Source of the DNA: Macrostomum hystrix
Lineage: Eukaryota > Platyhelminthes > Macrostomidae
Length of the DNA stretch: 64,000 nucleotides
Direction: 5' to 3'
Assembly: GCA_950097015.1 (NCBI GenBank)
Contig: CATNEN010000010.1
Span: 2,806,501-2,870,500, forward strand
In this document: positions 46,313 to 57,480 of the stretch, one piece after another
Layout of the letters: each line of letters opens with the position of its first letter
How positions within the stretch are numbered: the stretch's first letter is position 1
Position numbers and translations under genes: made by a program
Notes under the pieces: model-generated
Told to the model about the DNA's origin: nothing
Seen by the model: only the letters and a program-made list of their open reading frames with translations
Databases searched by the model: none

Positions 46313-46563
46313 ATGGTTCGATATGCTGACGTTGACTGGCTGTCAGAGAGGGCAATTCTGTGTCCTAGAAATGATGCCGCCAACGAAATTAACTACCAAC
46401 TGCTTCAGGAGTTGCCAGGTGCAGTTTTCACCTACAAGTCAATTGATACAACGTTGACTGATGACACCGCTGTGGAGTATCCTGTTGAGTTTCTGAACTC
46501 TCTAGATCCTCCTGGAACTCCATCGCACAACTTGCAGCTGAAAGTTGGGGCACCAGGGCTATT
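46313..46563 (+). pseudogene. Helitron helicase, C-terminal fragment
   Basis: Reads WLSERAILCPRNDAANEINY, LLQELPGAVFTYKSIDTTL and YPVEFLNSLDPPGTPSHNLQ, then LKVGAP. These are motifs of the PIF1-like helicase near the end of the Rep-Hel protein. The frame runs into non-Helitron sequence before the MITE. It lacks the Walker motifs and the HUH nickase domain, so it is not functional. Confidence 0.88.
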
Positions 46564-46622
46564 GTTATTGTTATGCCATGGCTATTTTCCTTATGTATAC
46601 GCGTGTACATGCATACTGTATA

Positions 46623-46895
46623 CAGAGGCAGATTTAGGGGGGGGCGGGAGGGCAGTCGCCCCCCTAAATTTTAATCATGGGAATAAGATGCCCCCACCAG
46701 GGGCGCCAGTCGCAGCACTGGCGCCCCTTTTCGGCCGCTGGCGCCCCTTTTTCAGCCGCTGGCTCCCGTTTTTCAGCCGCTGGCGCCCTTTCTTGGCTCC
46801 TGGCGCCCTTTTTCGGCCGCTGGCACCCCCTCTGTGATTCTCATGGCGCTCCCCTGACAGACCGCCCCAAAACAAAATTCCTGGATCTGCCACTG
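46623..46895. mobile_element. hAT-type MITE nested in the Helitron
   Basis: 273 bp; ends cagaggcagatttagg and, on the other strand, cagtggcagatccagg. It is flanked by a perfect 8-bp duplication actgtata (46615-46622 and 46896-46903). The interior has G/C runs and about five copies of a ctggcgcccctttttc-type unit. No coding capacity. Confidence 0.9.
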
Positions 46896-47131
46896 ACTGT
46901 ATAGAGGAGTGGCTAAGAGACATGTTTCTAAAGAAGTAATCAAGAGGGGGCTGTTTGGACAAACTTTTCACTTATTTTTTACTTAAAACGCCCTTAAACA
47001 AACTCTTCACTTTTCATTAATGCAGTAAATAAATAAATGGTGACCTTCACTATAAAGTTAATACAGAGACGTGAATTGCTTACTGCTGTGCTTTAAATTT
47101 CTGCCCCAAAAACAACGGGCAAAAAAGCTAG

Positions 47132-48629
47132 TAAATGTTTATAATGTTAAAGTTAGAAGCATTATATTTCTATAGGGCCTATGCTTTGTTTTTATAATAA
47201 TAATATAGACAATATGATATTTAAGCCTAACTATCTTTGTTTGTTCCTTTTTAAACAGCTATAACAGTGTAATATGACAATATAATATGGTGCCTAGAAA
47301 ATGTAGTGTCCTAGTTGTGCCACTATCAGTAGGCCTAGGCCTATTTGATATCATTGGATGAGATGCCTAAGCAACAAGATAAGCAAAGGCAAATTAGCAG
47401 TTTTGTTATTGACAAAGTTAATAGTACTAGGTGTACAGGTGGATAGTAGCATGGCCAATATAGCATTGGGGCCTAGTCAGTAAAATTAGTAAAATTTTAC
47501 ACCACTTCACACCTCTTCAGATGCAATGCCAGGCCTACGGAGATCACGTTAGAAAACCTCTGGACTGATCCTGTTAAGGCCGCCACCTTCCTGAGACTAC
47601 CGACGAGCGAGGTAGAGTGTGAGCGTCCCGAACTAGCCTAAAGGAAGGCTACAACATACAACACATTGCTAATCCGGGCTTCATCTCGCTGCTTTTATAT
47701 ATTTTTTGTTAATTAAAAGTAAAGTACTTGTCTTCGTTCCTCGAACCCAGTTTCTGTTTAAGGCAGTGTTTTCACAGTGTACTCTTTGAGCACTCTTAAG
47801 TACTCGTACTCTGGTACTCTTTAAGGGCGTAGCAATAGAGTACTCTGGTATTCATTTAAAGTGCGTACTTTGAAGTGGGCGAGTACTTTTTAAAGTGCAA
47901 CGCATTTCAGTCTGTCATCATCAATCCTAATTTTGTACTATATGAAAGTGTCAATAATCGCTGGTACATTAGTACATTCTCGCAACGTAATTTAGTAGAT
48001 TTATTATATGCATTTTAAAGATACGTTGCTTAGGAAATAACAGATATGTTATCAGTCCTAATAATTATACCCTACGTACTGAAGTAACACAACATAATAT
48101 ATATGGTAACGTGGCTTGATGGCACTGCTAATGTGTGTGTCTGCCCATTCGTGTTGTTGCATGTACAAAACAAGTGCTGTTTGGATAAATCTTTCCTTTA
48201 ATTATGTTTTACGTTTTTTGACAGATGGGCATAGATAGATAGGTAGATAGATCTCATACTGTCTCTCTCACTCTCCGATTCTCCGCGCTCCCTCCCGCTG
48301 TTTTAATTTTGTTAATTTTGTTCCCAAATAAAAACAAAAATTCACCCTCTCCCTCCATATGTGGGTCCCGTATTCGGCTGTCAGTCAGTCAAGGAGATAT
48401 TAGCGCTCATCAAGATTTTGATACAGGAGTCAATGATGCAGTAGTCTGCTCTATTAAAGTGCTTCAGTGAGTATCCTCAGTACAAAGGCCGCTAAGTTTT
48501 GGAATATTTATTACATTTTTTGTTCATTTTATTGGGTGACATGATCAGAAGTAAAAAATAATTTCGAAATATTGAGCAATTAATGCACTTCGACCTGCTA
48601 AGGTGGCACACCTTCAATCTAGTACCTAC
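47132..48629. other. AT-rich interior of the CACTA-like element
   Basis: A more GC-rich patch at 47520-47760 ends in sequence like an old retroelement tail but cannot be classified. A short GATA run is at 48235. No gene recognised. Confidence 0.45.
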
Positions 48630-49423
48630 CTACAAGGATATAAAATGTGATAATATAACATATTCTTTTCCATTAACAAGAGCAACATTCACTGGTGGAT
48701 GAGGAAAATGAAATGGTGGCTGAATGATATGAGTTTTTCCTGATGGCTTACAATAATATGCAAAATATGTTGGCATGAAGTAAGACTTCATTGGTCGTGT
48801 AATAATAAGCCATTTGTTACGAATGAATATTATTTTCCAAATAAGTGCTAGCAATGGCTCAGTCTGATCTTCTGTACTGACATCCTCAACTATTACTTGT
48901 CGCTGCTTAAGAGTTGGGGCATGATATATAAAGCCATTAATTTGTTGTCTTTGTGTTTGCTGACAAAAATCTGGAATATCACCAGTATGAATATTCAAAT
49001 ATTGTGCAATTTGCCTTACAACATTTTCTCCAAGTGCAACTTTAAGTTGGAGGGTTGTCAAAGATGATGCAGTTTGTTAAGAATGACATAATGAAGGCAG
49101 AATTATGGCTAGTCTAGTCTGATACCGTGATGAACAAGTCAAAGAAATGTTTTTAAAATTTCGTGAAATACGAGCAATATTCTTAAAAATTTGATGCACA
49201 GATTCATATCGCATTGACCAAGCAACTTTAAGACCATTGAATTGTAAAATTAGTTCTGGATAATGTAAAAGGTAATGAAGTTTACATTTTGTCTTTGGAG
49301 TACCATTTGATAATGAATAAATTAGTGAATTATGTTCTAAAATAAGTAGTTTTAAGGATTCCTCATTATATATTATTCCTATAGAATCATTAGCAAGTAG
49401 CCAAGACAGCAGCTCACAATGTA

Positions 49424-50731
49424 CGAGGGGTGTACTGAAAGTTTTGAGATGCACCAAAACCAAAAGTGTCTGAGTTAAATTCTCTGTCACAATTTTTCAA
49501 AGTAGTTGCCACCAGCTTGTGCACATTTCCTCATTCGGTGAAACCACTGCGTCCAGGCTCCAGCCCACTGTTCTTCAGGCACTGCTGAAACCACCCGCTC
49601 GAACTCGATTCTTGCTGCTTCAGGGCTCTCAAACCGAGTCCCGCGCAGTTGGTTCTTCACCAAAGGGAAGAGAAAGAAGTCGCAGGGTGCCAGGTCCGGC
49701 GAATATGCAGGATGCGTCACCAGCTGGACTCCATTCTCGGTCAGAAATGCCAATGTTGCAGCAGCCGTGTGCGCACTGGCATTGTCGTGGTGCAGCAGCA
49801 GGCCACGAAGTCCGGTGCGCGGCCGGCGTCTGCGCCACGCATCAAACACCAGCGGCAGGCACTGGTTGATGTACCAGTCGGCATTGACTGTACGCCTGTC
49901 TTGGAGCGCTACAGTCGCCAGGTGGCCAGCCTGGCTGAAGAAAGTCGCCACCATCTGCTTCCCGACGCTGCGGGCCCGCTTGACCTTCGTTGGAGTGGCA
50001 TCATCCGGAAGGAGCCAAACTGCCGACTGCTGCTTGGTTTCCGGGTCGTACTGGTAGACCCAGGTCTCATCACCTGTGACAATCTCCCAGCATCGCTTCG
50101 AGGTGCCAGAGTCGAATTTTTCAAGCATGAATTCGCACCAACGCACCCTCTCTGCTTTCTGGTCCTCCGTCAGGTTGTGGGGCACCCATCGGGCACATCG
50201 CTTGGAGGCTCCCAGCTTGTCGTGTAGGATGGTCGTAACCGCTGCCGATCCAATGCCAAGAGCCTCCCTGATCTCGGCACAGGTCACTCGCCGGTCTTCG
50301 TCGATCATTCTCTGGACGGCAGCGATGTTTTCGTCCGTGACAACGGAAACTGGACGTCCCGACCGAGGCTCGTCATCAAGGCTGCTCCGGCCCCACTTGC
50401 ATTCACTGTACCACCGAAAAACGGTGGCACGTGAAGTGGCTTGGTCTCCAAAGGCAGCACGTAAACTTTCAACGCATTGCTCTTGCGTGAGACCTTTACG
50501 CTGGTCGTAAACAATCATGGCACGAAAGTCGCGGTTTGTCAACTCCATTGGAGCGAGAACAGTTTGGTAGGGGGTATTGACTTTGAAGAGTGATTGTGAA
50601 AAATTGTCAAGAGCGCAAAGGCTGAAAATTTATACTCATTCATTTTTAAGGTGGTAGAGTATGTACATTAAAAGGCGTGCAGCTGCAACTTATAAGTCAG
50701 ACGTATCTAAAAACTTTCAGTACGCCCCTCG
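49424..50731 (-). mobile_element. Intact mariner transposon
   Basis: 1,308 bp. Terminal inverted repeats CGAGGGGTGTACTGAAAGTT (left) and CGAGGGGCGTACTGAAAGTT (right, other strand) differ at one base in 20. TA target duplications are at 49422-49423 and 50732-50733. It encodes a full-length transposase. Size, TIRs, TA and ORF are all what an autonomous mariner needs. Confidence 0.96.
49487..50548 (-). CDS. Mariner transposase, full length (DD34D)
   Basis: 353 residues, uninterrupted, from ATG 50548 to a stop at 49487; the usual length is about 340-350. It cuts and pastes its own element at TA sites. The N-terminal helix-turn-helix pair includes RKGLTQEQCVESLRAAFGD and RWYSECKWGRSSLDDEPRSG, and a linker carries the mariner WVPH motif (ARWVPHNLTEDQK). 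The catalytic acids are Asp in VTGDETWVYQYDP, Asp in LLHHDNASAHTA and Asp in YSPDLAPCDFFLFP. The last two are 34 residues apart. Its GC-rich codon use contrasts with the AT-rich host element, in keeping with recent arrival. It could be active; this is inferred from integrity only. Confidence 0.97.
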   Translation of the reverse strand: MELTNRDFRAMIVYDQRKGLTQEQCVESLRAAFGDQATSRATVFRWYSECKWGRSSLDDEPRSGRPVSVVTDENIAAVQRMIDEDRRVTCAEIREALGIGSAAVTTILHDKLGASKRCARWVPHNLTEDQKAERVRWCEFMLEKFDSGTSKRCWEIVTGDETWVYQYDPETKQQSAVWLLPDDATPTKVKRARSVGKQMVATFFSQAGHLATVALQDRRTVNADWYINQCLPLVFDAWRRRRPRTGLRGLLLHHDNASAHTAAATLAFLTENGVQLVTHPAYSPDLAPCDFFLFPLVKNQLRGTRFESPEAARIEFERVVSAVPEEQWAGAWTQWFHRMRKCAQAGGNYFEKL

Positions 50732-52618
50732 TAGTAACATAAGTCTCATTATAATATTTTTATTATTATTCTTACTTTCTCTTATAGTAGGACCAAAGTA
50801 AAGAAGCATTCTGAATACTACAGTTATCATATCAGCAGCACAGAAAGGCAATCGACTTTTACGCAAGTGAGGAATTGCAAGAATGGGGAGAGAAATATTA
50901 AAATGCTTAAGGATCTCCTTTATTTCTTTCAGGTTGAACATTTTTTCTTTTACTAAAAAGTTCAATACAAAACAAACAACTGTATGAGATACCTTCTAAA
51001 AGATCATGAAAAAAAATCAGGTGGAAAAAATAAAGGCATTGTAGTATAACCTAATTCCAAGAAAGTACAATAGTCTTTAATGCCATCAGAATCAATAGTG
51101 TGGGTAGCATCAATTCTTTGAAGATGTGAATATACTTTTAAACAGAAGTCTGAATCACTAACTTTAGCCTTACAAAACCTACAAACATAACCAGATGAAA
51201 AATTACCACCAATTCCATACAATGTATTAATTAAAAGGTTGTCCCCAACACAAAAACAAGCTAAAACAGGAATTCTTCTTTTATTAGATTTATTGTCAAC
51301 TAACACTTCAATGCCTATATCATAAAGATAATTTAATTCTTTAATCATTGGACTATATACTTCATTTAAAGTCAGCCCATCTTGATTACTGTTTTTATTA
51401 AAAATGTTTTTAAACTTCACAAGACTAGCCAAAAAAGTAATGCTTTGTTTGGACTCAAATTCTACTGGTAAATTTAAAATCTTAAAATACACTGCATATA
51501 TTTTATGATTAGTTTTAGCTTTTCTAATCGGGTTACAAACTTCAAATTCATCAGTATATAATGATAAGTAAATTACATTTTTATTGTCACTAGACTTTTC
51601 ATTATCTAATAAAGGAGTAATATACTTTTTAAAATATGGACTTGTAAAGAAAGAAGCCTTTTTTCCAATTCAGTATTAAAAATTAAATTTTGGAAGTCTG
51701 AAATTTGAAGAACCGATGTCAAAGTTTTTTCAATAGGAATATAATAAACTGGAGGTTTGTTTGGAGATACTTCTACTTTTTCTGGCTCAATATATGAGAA
51801 ATTCAGTTTTATGTATTTCATTAATTGTTTATCACTTAGGAGAATATCTAGACAATGATCGAAAAAATATCGAAATCCAATTTTTGTTTAATTTCTTCAA
51901 TTGTGTGAGGATCAATGCCAGTTTCATTAAGTACTAGTTCCATGAGATCAATAAAAGAATGAGAAAATGTTGCCAATATATCATGCACATTGTAAGATAA
52001 TATCTTTGAAGTAGAATTAGGAATACCATACTTGTCACGACCATTAATAAAAAATAAAATTATTTTCTGAGCTAAGTCAACTTGTATTTCATTTTTTAAA
52101 GTATTTGCACTTGCTTGGTTCAAATTTACGATGCCACGTCTGGAATCCAAGGTTTTTAAAGGATTATTTATATCTTTAGCTAGTTCAATTGACTTATGTC
52201 TCTCTTCAACTTCTTCATTGACATTAGGAGTATTAGCAATCAATATATTAGGATTGCTATCTATAATAGGCCTAGTTATTGTAGATTCAATTTGGGCTTC
52301 AGCTTCATCAAGCTCTGGATTAGCTGAAGGCCTGTTAATGATAGGCAAAGGGTTTCGAATTGAATTAATTGTTCTTCTATTCAGAGTTTGTTGAGCACGA
52401 AAATTACTATTTTTTAGATGTCGAAAAATTAGAGCTTTTGCCTTAGAGGTAACAATACAGCCCTTGATAGGGCAATGGAATCGTCTATTGTGAATGAATT
52501 GGTTGGCACAAAAATACTTATAGTGATAATTAAATGAAGAACTTTCATTTGTTGAATAATTACATTTGCAGCAATACATAAACAGAACAAATAGTTGAAA
52601 AACGGAAAACTTCAACAT

Positions 52619-53400
52619 GATTAATGTGGAATATTTTGATGATGTTATGCTGGGAGGGATATTGTTATTTCTACTAATTTCAATTTGCCCTATTAATTAC
52701 CTTTTAGTATTAGCCTAGCCTCAGCCCTTGGCTTTAGTTAGTCTTATAAAAACAAATAAAATGTTTATTAAAAAGTAACCAATAAATGTATTAATAATAT
52801 AGTAGGTAGGAATAGCAAGAGGGATGCCTTCTTAAAAGTTGCAAGAAATTGCAAGAAACTTATTGCAAGAACCTTATTGCAAGAACCTTATTGCAAGAAA
52901 TTTTCAATTTATAAACTGAACTATATCAGTGGAAGCTATAGAGCGCTTGGCTAAGTCAACGACAAACGTGTGAAAGGAGAGAGGACAATGGATATGTAGA
53001 ATATCTGAATGTAAAAGAGAGGGTATTGAGAGGCAGCCATATTGCACAATCTGTTAACTTGCGCACTTTATAGGGTAACGTTTAAACAAAAGTACTGTTT
53101 TCAATTCATGCACTGATATTTTATTCCTATTAGTTTTACCATTATAGTACTAAAAAAATAATTAAATTTTGCATTGATAATTTTAGGCTGTTACTATAAA
53201 ATAAATAATAAATTAGTCGTTAATTGTAAATAGCGCAAGTAGGAGCCGGTGAAAAAAATGATTAAACCTTTAACCCACACAGGCAGGTACGTAAAAACTG
53301 TTATTTACAAAAAAATCGTTCTAGGGAAGTTTTTTCGCCAACTGACAAGGGAAAAAAGGGTTTTCCTTCCACAATGAGTTTGGCTACCATTCGGCCACAT
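52619..53400. other. AT-rich right end of the CACTA-like element
   Basis: 5' region of the transposase gene. Subterminal ggcca/gtggcc motifs appear from 53390 to the end at 53462. No promoter element can be called. Confidence 0.5.
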
Positions 53401-53464
53401 TAACATACGGTCACTAGTGGGCCACTTTGTGGCTCTTTAGTGGCCACGTTTGACTTACAGTGTA

Positions 53465-53834
53465 GCTTCTGCTAGAAAATAGGAACAAAACATGCTTAAT
53501 GTCCTTTAGTCCAATAGAAGTCACAGGTGTCCATGAGTTGACTTGAAGACACAGGAGCCGCAGATTCCATGCGTCAGCTGATAAAATCTGTGAGTAGAAA
53601 TAGAAGCCAATTAAATTAGATGAAAATTATGAACTAAAACAACACTATATATGTGTATAAAAGCCCAATAGTCACATTTGAACAAAATTCAACATCTGGG
53701 TACCGATGCTAAGTTTTTTGAAATGCTTTAGACTTTAGTAAACTATTTTTGCAAAAGCATATAGATACATACTACTAATGAAAATACAAAAAATTAAATT
53801 AAACGTAGTTAATTATTACAAAGTGACAAAGAAC
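53465..53834. other. Sequence between the CACTA-like right end and the third P fragment
   Basis: Holds an acceptor-like tttctag just right of the TA at 53463-53464 (minus strand). If the 13-kb element were absent, codons after it would run into the interrupted P pseudogene at 40494. This makes it a candidate displaced 5' part of that pseudogene; no certain exon can be read. Confidence 0.35.
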
Positions 53835-54284
53835 TCACCACATTGGAAGAATACGCACAACACTTCGCACTGAAGCATTCGATGTTCGCTTGGGATTGCG
53901 AAGTCCCAAAAACACTTCTAGAGACTCTAGAACATTTTCTGTGAGCTTATCGTGCCGCAAGTTAAGAGCCAAAAATGATAGCAGGTATAATAAAATAGCA
54001 TCGAGTGTCGATTCAGCTGGAATGATCTGGTTAGCAACCAAAACTGCAGTCCACCTGCCGCTTTCTTCTGTTTTAATACTAACCAAACGGCTAGCATCGA
54101 AAATGGCATCCAGGGACTTAACTTTGCTCTTGATTGCCAGCAGCATGAATCCATTCTTAAAATTATTATCCTCAGATGGGCATCCATCGGCTAATAGGTA
54201 AGGCTTTGCACGCTTACTTCTGGCAAATAAGTCCCCACTTCTGGTAAACCAGAGCAGTATGGTGCGAATTTTGTCTTTCAAGGT
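53835..54284 (-). pseudogene. P-element-like transposase, C-terminal fragment (third copy)
   Basis: An open minus-strand frame of about 140 residues: TLKDKIRTILLWFTRSGDLF, NGFMLLAIKSKVKSLDAIFD, LLYLLSFLALNLRHDKLTEN and VRSVVRILPMW to the stop at 53835. It matches the C-terminus of the pseudogene at 38502-40494 segment by segment. It begins abruptly where the gypsy element is cut, at about 54285. Confidence 0.8.
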
Positions 54285-55830
54285 TGCAATTGCATTTTTT
54301 TGCTGCCCATGCGACTGCTAGGAGCTCCAACTCAATCATCGCGTACCGCCTTTCCGTTTCTGATATAAAGCGAGAACCTGCTTGGACTATCTTCCAGATG
54401 CCATCGTCTTGCTTTTGCTGGAGTACGAAACCCAGGCCTTTCAGCCGGGAAGCATCGGTATGCAGTGCGGTCTGTTTTGACGGGCTATAGTACGCCATGG
54501 TGGGAATTTTACTCAACTCGTTCCGCATTTTGTCGAAAGCCTCCTCGTGCTGAACATCCCAGAGGAACTCGCTCGTGGGCTTCAGCAATTCTCGCAGTGG
54601 CCCACCCAGCGTTGCTATTTTGCCGCTGCAGACTCCCACTTGGTTGACTAGGCCGAAGAATGCCCGGAGATCTGTTATGTTGTCCGGTCTTGGAAACTCC
54701 CTAATGGCTTTCACTATCGCTGGGTCCATTGTAAATCCACTCGAGTCAAGCTGGAAGCCGGCGAATGTCACTCTGGGCTGGGCTAGCATGAACTTGTCCG
54801 GGTTGAGGCTGATCCCACGGTCTCTGCATCGCAGCAGGAACTCCCGTATGGCTTGTAAATGATCCGGAAGGTTATCGTGAGCAATGAGTACATCGTCCAC
54901 GATGTGATGCGTGTTCTGCAGGTCCACCAGCACTTCGTCCATCCGTCTGTTGAAGTGTTCAGATATGGATGACAATCCGAATGGTGCTCGCAGGTACTTG
55001 AACCTGCCGAAGGGCGTGATGAATGTCGTCAGCGGTTGCGACTCGTTATCCAGTGGCACTTGGTGGTAGCCCTTCGTTGCATCCACAGTTGTGAAGAACC
55101 TTGCATCATTTAAGTTCGACACTATTTCGAATGGCGTTTGGCTGATGTATCTTTCTCGAACGACATATTTGTTCAGATTCCGCAGATCAACACACAGTCG
55201 GATGTTACTGCGGTCCTTCTTGGGCTGCACGGTGATTGGCGCACACCATTCTGTCGGCTCGGTCACCTTGGCTATGACTCCTTCTCGTTCCAGCTCTTCG
55301 AGTTCTCTCTTGAGCATCGGCTTCAATGGCTCTGCGATCCTCCGCGGTGTTGAAACCGCAAAGGGCTTGGCATTGGCTGACAGCTTGATCTTGAAAGTTT
55401 CGCCGGACATTCTGCCGATCCTTCTGCTGAATACGTCTGCGAACTCTTTCTGTATAGTTCCCACCGGGCTGCTGTCTCTAGCCCTGGGGTCCAGCCTTCC
55501 GATGATTTGTTGCGGGAAGTTTCTTGGAATGATACCGAGCTCGCGGCATGTCTCTCTTGACAAAATCATGCTGGACACTCCGCTGATGACATGAAACTGG
55601 CGCTGTAGCTCAACTTTACCCAAGCTTATTTTTAGCTGGATCGATCCCATGGACTTCAGATGCCTACCGTCTATGGCCTGTGGCTGTACGTCGGATGGTA
55701 GTAGGTTGTTCGCGTCTTCACCAAGACTTGGCAGCAGGTCCTCTGGGATAGCATTAATAAACGCCCCCGTATCCGGCAGAGCTGAGACGGTCTTTACGCC
55801 GTCTTCCGTGCTGATGCTCAGCTGCACACA
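54285..55830 (-). pseudogene. pol of a Ty3/gypsy element, 3'-truncated in RNase H
   Basis: A single open minus-strand frame encoding, in order, an aspartic protease (TVSALPDTGAFINAIP), RT (CAPITVQPKKD, TVDATKGYHQVPLD, ITPFGRFKYLRAPFGL and an intact catalytic HHIVDDVLIAHD), and the start of RNase H (TALHTDASRLKGLGFVLQQ ... ELELLAVAWAAKKCN). It breaks off there at the junction with the P fragment. The rest of RNase H, the integrase and the LTR are missing. RT replicates the element RNA; this copy could not complete a cycle. Confidence 0.93.
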
Positions 55831-56787
55831 GGTTGCCGAATTCTCACTTGGCCTGTTGCTGCCCGTAACAGATAGTATCGAATGGAGTTTCTCGGCTCCG
55901 ACTGCATTCGAGCTACTTTGGCATTGCCTTGCGAAGTGGTTCGCCTTACCACATCTTTTGCATGGTTTTCCCCATGCTGGGCATTTCTCTTAGCCGACCT
56001 CGTGTTGACGTCCACAGAACTTGCAGCCCCGGTCCGTGGCCGCAGTCCGCCCGCTGGCTTGAGTATGCGGTCCGGTCTTTTGAGCTTCGGCAGTGCCATG
56101 ATGCCTTGACTGTTTGCCCTTCTTGTACGCTGACGCTCGTCGAAGAGCAGACATTTTCGACGTCTCGTTCTTCATTGTTGCGCAGTTCTTCCTGGAACTC
56201 TCCATTGTCTCGCAGATTGTCTTTGCGCGCTCCAGTGTGAGGTTGCTGCCTTCCTCCAATAGCTTCTCGACCGTCGCAGGGTCACGCAGTCCCATCACAA
56301 TGCGGTCGCGCAGTTGAAGGTCTTCGCAGTTTGCACAGCATCTCTGGAAATTGCATCGAGCTGCCATCTCCTTGATGACCACGAACCAATCGCCGAATGA
56401 TTCCCCGTCCTGCTGGTTGCGCAGCCAGAACTCGCGCCGCTCAAAAATGTCATTTTTCTGGCCGCTGATGAACAGCTCCAGTGCCTTGATGGTTTCACCG
56501 GCGTCGTCCTTGTGCTCAGCCTTCAGCTGAGGCAGGCTGTCGACGACCCGGAGGGTCTCCATGCTCAGGCAGTGGCGCAATGCGAAGAGCCGCAGCTTTT
56601 TCTTCTCAGCTGCCTCTGCGATTCCGTTCAGGCCGGACAGCTCTTCAAATGCTTCCCATAATTTCTTCCATTGTGGGAACAGATGCTTCTGCGATTCGAT
56701 GTCGAACTGGGGCGCTCCTCTGACGTCGATTTTCGGGGCCATGGCCAGAGTGACTCCACAACATATGTCGATGTCTGGGTCCGTCAC
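55830..56787 (-). pseudogene. gag of the Ty3/gypsy element
   Basis: Minus strand from about 56787 (alternative start ATG 56742, MAPKIDVRGAPQF). The capsid-like region includes FPQWKKLWEAFEELSGLNG, FERREFWLRNQQDGESFGDW and LRDRIVMGLRDPATVEKLL. It is followed by two zinc knuckles: CKFCGRQHE... and, in a shifted frame, CKRCGKANHFARQC, which lies directly before the protease. Two knuckles fit Mag-type gypsy elements. The frame changes near 55990. Confidence 0.85.
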
Positions 56788-56961
56788 TTCAATCTAGGCA
56801 AGCTTTCTCAATTTGCTGCTTGCGATGCCATGTTTCGTGCGATGCCGAATCGCGCAGAAAGTAAGTCTGAGCCTTGCAGGCTCGCCCGCACTCAAGGGCT
56901 CTTGTCCTGTATATTTGCCATAGACTAATGGCTTTTACTTGTACTTATAATAGGTTGGTGC

Positions 56962-57480
56962 CCTTGGCACAAATACGCTAATACACAGCGCGATTGCTAG
57001 CAACGAGGTTGGCACGACGCAGGAGCCCCCACCAGCCGGTCAGGACTGCGCTCCAAAAGGCAGCTTGTTTAGGGTCGTCTAAGCGTAGGTGTCCGCGGAT
57101 GCCGCGCAGAATTGATGGAGTGATCGGCCGCTTTCGGCGTTGTTGACAACCAAGGAGGCGCTACGCCCCCCGTAGCACCAGCTTCACTGAGGGGTGCCCG
57201 GTGGGATCGACGCACCCCGCCAGCTTGTACAACCGACCGACTGACGACATGTAGCTCAGAACGGTGCCGAATTTGAGTCCCTTGGCAACCAGACTGCTGG
57301 CGAACCGGCACACGTGGCTTGGCTCAGCGCTTAGTGGGTGAAGCTTCGAGCGCCGACAGAATTCCGACCAGCCGCGCCAGTGGCTTTTCGATGAGCGCCA
57401 GGTTGAAGACGAGAAGGCCAGATGTACCAGTTGGGCCAGCAGAGGGTCGGGACGTGGGCCAGCACCTGAAAGGAGAAGGC
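56962..57480 (-). pseudogene. Tyrosine recombinase of the DIRS-like element, truncated
   Basis: Overlaps the end of the RT frame in another frame: VCRFASSLVAKGLKFGTVLS, YMSSVGRLYKLAGCVDPTGH, then an in-frame TAG near 57166, then KRPITPSILRGIRGHL and SAVLTGWWGLLRRANLVASN. This is the N-terminal SAM-like domain and the first box, with its Arg, of a tyrosine recombinase. The His-x-x-Arg and Tyr boxes are missing because the element is cut at about 56960. The protein would replace an integrase in this class. Confidence 0.75.

Larger units (their letters stand above)
46069..47131 (+). mobile_element. Helitron, short internally deleted copy
   Basis: Starts with TC and the typical tctatatatataaaag, followed by a TG-rich stretch, and ends in aaaaaagCTAG (47128-47131), the Helitron CTRR terminus. 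It lies between A (46068) and T (47132), the usual AT target, without duplication. A Rep/helicase fragment is inside. At 1,063 bp it is far shorter than an autonomous Helitron and carries a nested MITE. Confidence 0.85.
48630..52618 (-). pseudogene. CACTA/EnSpm-like (tnp2-type) transposase, interrupted by a mariner
   Basis: Reading down the minus strand. 52618-51848 is an N-terminal part with Cys/His-rich finger-like segments (CCKCNYSTNESS, CPIKGCIVTS...FRHLK). A frame slip in a T-run near 51865 leads to LMKYIKLNFSYIEPE, and another in an A-run near 51660 leads to VIYLSLYTDEFEVCNPIRKA, a tnp2 core signature. Then come LVDNKSNKRRIPVLACFCVG and GGNFSSGYVCRFCKAK. The mariner (49424-50731) follows, then KTKCKLHYLLHYPELILQFN and MRYESVHQIFKN, an in-frame TAA at 49079-49077, and the C-terminal part to 48630. 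The open parts join in frame across the mariner insertion. Both frame slips lie in homopolymers, so assembly error is possible. Confidence 0.75.
40497..53462 (-). mobile_element. CACTA/EnSpm-like DNA transposon, about 13 kb, with nested insertions
   Basis: The left end reads CACTGTAAAAAATAAGTGG and the right end, on the other strand, CACTGTAAGTCAAACGTGG. Both carry subterminal gtggcc motifs. TA flanks each end (40495-40496 and 53463-53464). A tnp2-like transposase lies inside on the minus strand (48630-52618). The interior also holds a P fragment, a solo LTR, a LOTUS-domain gene, a Helitron and a mariner. The pairing of the two ends is inferred from their matching sequence; an end from a related copy could be mistaken for its partner. 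Animal EnSpm elements normally duplicate 2-3 bp. Confidence 0.6.
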
